A program made the translations under genes and the position numbers. DNA of 64,000 nt from Chloroflexota bacterium (GTDB lineage Bacteria > Chloroflexota > Anaerolineae > JAAEKA01). Below are positions 62,667 to 64,000 of the stretch, piece by piece (the first letter of the stretch is position 1; each line of letters starts with the position of its first letter). Where the stretch lies: contig JAYELL010000001.1 of the NCBI GenBank assembly GCA_034717495.1, positions 130,649 to 194,648 of the forward strand. Direction: 5' to 3'. Below the pieces are notes generated by a model that worked only from the letters and a program-made list of their open reading frames with translations, was not told the DNA's origin and did no database searches.

Positions 62667-63605
62667 CTAGTCCATTTCCTGATGAACCCAGCGGTTTTGA
62701 AGCCGGGTCTGTATCAGCGTGAAGATGAAGATGAAAGCGAAGAGGAACCAGGCAACGGCCGATGCCTTGCCCATGCGTCCCCATTCGAAGGCGTTCTGAA
62801 AAATGTAGTAGACCACGGTCAAGGAGGACTGAGCAGGCCCACCCCGGGTCATGGTGTAGGGCTCGGCGAAGAGCTGAAAGGCCCCGATCATCTGGAAGAT
62901 GAAGAGGAAAAAGGTCGTTGGACTCACCATGGGGATGGTCACATGGCGGAAGCGTTGCCAGGCACTGGCGCCGTCCACGCTGGCCGCGTCATAGAGGGAT
63001 TGGGGCACACCCTGCAGGGCCGCCAGATAGACGACCATCGTAAAACCGGTGTTCTTCCAGAGGGTCAACAGCACGACGGCAGGTTTCGACCATCTGGTGC
63101 TGGTGAGCCAGTCAGGTGGCTGGATCGGTAGGCCGGTTACCTCCGCCATTTTCCAGATGAGGGCAGCCAGCGGTCCAAAATTCCGGTTAAGGACGAAGGT
63201 GAAGACGATGGCCCCGGCGACGATTGTGGTGACCACAGGCATGAAGTAGATGACGCGATAGGCCAACACTCCCCGGATTGCCTGGTTCAACGCGACGGCC
63301 AGTAGCAACCCCAACGCCAACTGTAAGGGCACGATGGTGACCATGAAGAACAAGGTGTTTACCAGCACCTTGCGGAAAACTCGGTCGGTCGTAATCAACT
63401 GGATATAGTTGGCTAACCCGACAAACTCGGGCGGGCGCAACAGGTTCCACTTGACAAAACTTAGGCCGAAGGAGGAAACTACCGCCAGCACGACGAATAC
63501 CAGGAATCCGACGAAACTGGGCAGCAAAAAAAGATAGCCCTCCCATTGCTGGTCGGGCTTCCAGCGAAACCAACGACGTTTTTTAGGTGCTTGTATTGTC
63601 GTCAA
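62667..63605 (-). CDS. Carbohydrate ABC transporter permease, MalF/UgpA type
   Basis: 312 residues with six helices. The EAA loop reads YDAASVDGASAWQRFRHVTI, and the C-terminus ends in a helix plus RLQNRWVHQEMD. The start is TTG at 63605, with no strong ribosome site visible. It is translated before the MalG-type gene. The upstream spacer to the window edge has no gene, so the operon may start here or the solute-binding gene may lie beyond the repeats. Confidence 0.92.
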   Translation of the reverse strand: MTTIQAPKKRRWFRWKPDQQWEGYLFLLPSFVGFLVFVVLAVVSSFGLSFVKWNLLRPPEFVGLANYIQLITTDRVFRKVLVNTLFFMVTIVPLQLALGLLLAVALNQAIRGVLAYRVIYFMPVVTTIVAGAIVFTFVLNRNFGPLAALIWKMAEVTGLPIQPPDWLTSTRWSKPAVVLLTLWKNTGFTMVVYLAALQGVPQSLYDAASVDGASAWQRFRHVTIPMVSPTTFFLFIFQMIGAFQLFAEPYTMTRGGPAQSSLTVVYYIFQNAFEWGRMGKASAVAWFLFAFIFIFTLIQTRLQNRWVHQEMD

Positions 63606-64000
63606 CGTGTATTCGCCTTCATGCTGATGGGTTCAGGCCGCACCCTTCGACAAGCTCAGGATGCATGCTTCTCTTTCGGGCATTCAGTGACAGGAAAATG
63701 TGCCTTGGTCGGCACCCTTCGATACGGCCTGGCTCGTGCCTCGCGGCGGCCTACTCAGGATGCACGTTCTTGGGACAGACCTGTGCGCCGTTCGTTCTTT
63801 CAGGCCGCACCCTTCGATAGGGCCTGGCTGGCTAGCTCTCGCACCGTCTGCTACCTCACGGTACGCCTGTTGGCGTGACGTCACGCACAGCCCGCTGGCG
63901 TCGTGCCTCGCGGCGGCCTGCTCAGGATGCAGGTTTCTCTTTCGGGCATTCAGTGCCTTGGTCTGCATCCTGAGCAGGTCACGAGCTGCCCGAAAGGGCC
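63606..64000. repeat. Repeat-rich spacer at the right edge
   Basis: There is no gene. Direct repeats include TTCTCTTTCGGGCATTCAGTG (63670-63690 and 63935-63955), CGTGCCTCGCGGCGGCCT (63735-63752 and 63902-63919) and CCGCACCCTTCGATA-like sequence (near 63708 and 63802). CCTTCGACAAGCTCAGGATG at 63645 resembles elements in the spacer near 45815. The region looks like several fused copies of one intergenic element. Confidence 0.6.
63915..63980. repeat. 18-bp stem-loop in the right-edge repeat region
   Basis: GGCCTGCTCAGGATGCAG (63915-63932) is complementary to CTGCATCCTGAGCAGGTC (63963-63980), with one G-U wobble and a 30-base loop. The arms use the same CTCAGGATGCA word that is repeated elsewhere in the spacer. 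Confidence 0.6.

Noticed and set aside
1-64000. tRNA, rRNA, transposase, phage or integrase genes
   Set aside because: None was recognised on either strand on reading; a covariance-model or HMM scan was not possible here.

Overview
The window reads as one contig from a moderately GC-rich bacterium, most likely an uncultured member of the Chloroflexota (Anaerolineae/Caldilineae-like). The lineage is inferred from gene content: a DUF2298 (Chlor_Arch_YYY, TIGR03662) / TIGR03663 membrane glycosyltransferase cluster known mainly from Chloroflexi and archaea, Pro/Thr-rich extracellular linkers, secreted proteins with dockerin-like tails, a DUF348/G5/3D cell-wall protein, and short intergenic repeat families. 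No rRNA, tRNA, CRISPR array, transposase or integrase was seen.

Layout. 1-1293: 3' part of an AarF/UbiB-type kinase. 1405-8384 (+): a sugar/polyol catabolic cluster (FGGY kinase, zinc dehydrogenase without the structural-zinc loop, TIM-barrel isomerase/epimerase, SIS isomerase, second zinc dehydrogenase) followed by a tyrosine phenol-lyase-like enzyme. 8533-13760 (-): coiled-coil/HhH protein, GNAT, ankyrin protein, PlsC acyltransferase, small alpha/beta hydrolase, DNA polymerase IV. 13994-17955 (+): secreted M28 peptidase with dockerin-like tail, then a lipoprotein joining a two-HKD phospholipase-D module to four OB-fold-like repeats. 18000-22746 (+): hisD-hisC-hisB-DUF402-hisH-ygbA in tight order. 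22993-26370 (+): M24 peptidase, redoxin with a lone active-site cysteine, DUF348/G5/3D wall protein.

26471-40682 (+) is the most distinctive block: four very large membrane proteins (a GT-C/DUF2298 fusion, a stand-alone DUF2298 protein, a PMT-like protein, and a TIGR03663/Agl23-like protein with an NHL-propeller tail). An ECF sigma factor and a membrane-anchored DUF4367-like partner sit inside the run. It looks like a surface glycosylation or lipid-linked sugar system with its own signalling pair. No function is established from sequence alone.

40718-52994 (-): Ntn-hydrolase lipoprotein, deoC, a membrane-anchored reductive-dehalogenase-like double 4Fe-4S protein, two tandem DUF4230 proteins, a repeat-bearing spacer, a YpdA-like flavoprotein, two paralogous zinc-ribbon membrane proteins, and a DnaE2/ImuC-like polymerase. 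53332-59047: a frameshifted secreted PD40 fragment (+), a nucleoside phosphorylase, a PBP1C-type peptidoglycan synthase and MltG (all -). 59314-61671 (+): SNase-like nuclease with zinc ribbon, secreted beta-helix protein with dockerin-like tail, mini zinc-binding protein. 61754-63605 (-): two sugar ABC permeases; the window then ends in a hairpin- and repeat-rich spacer.
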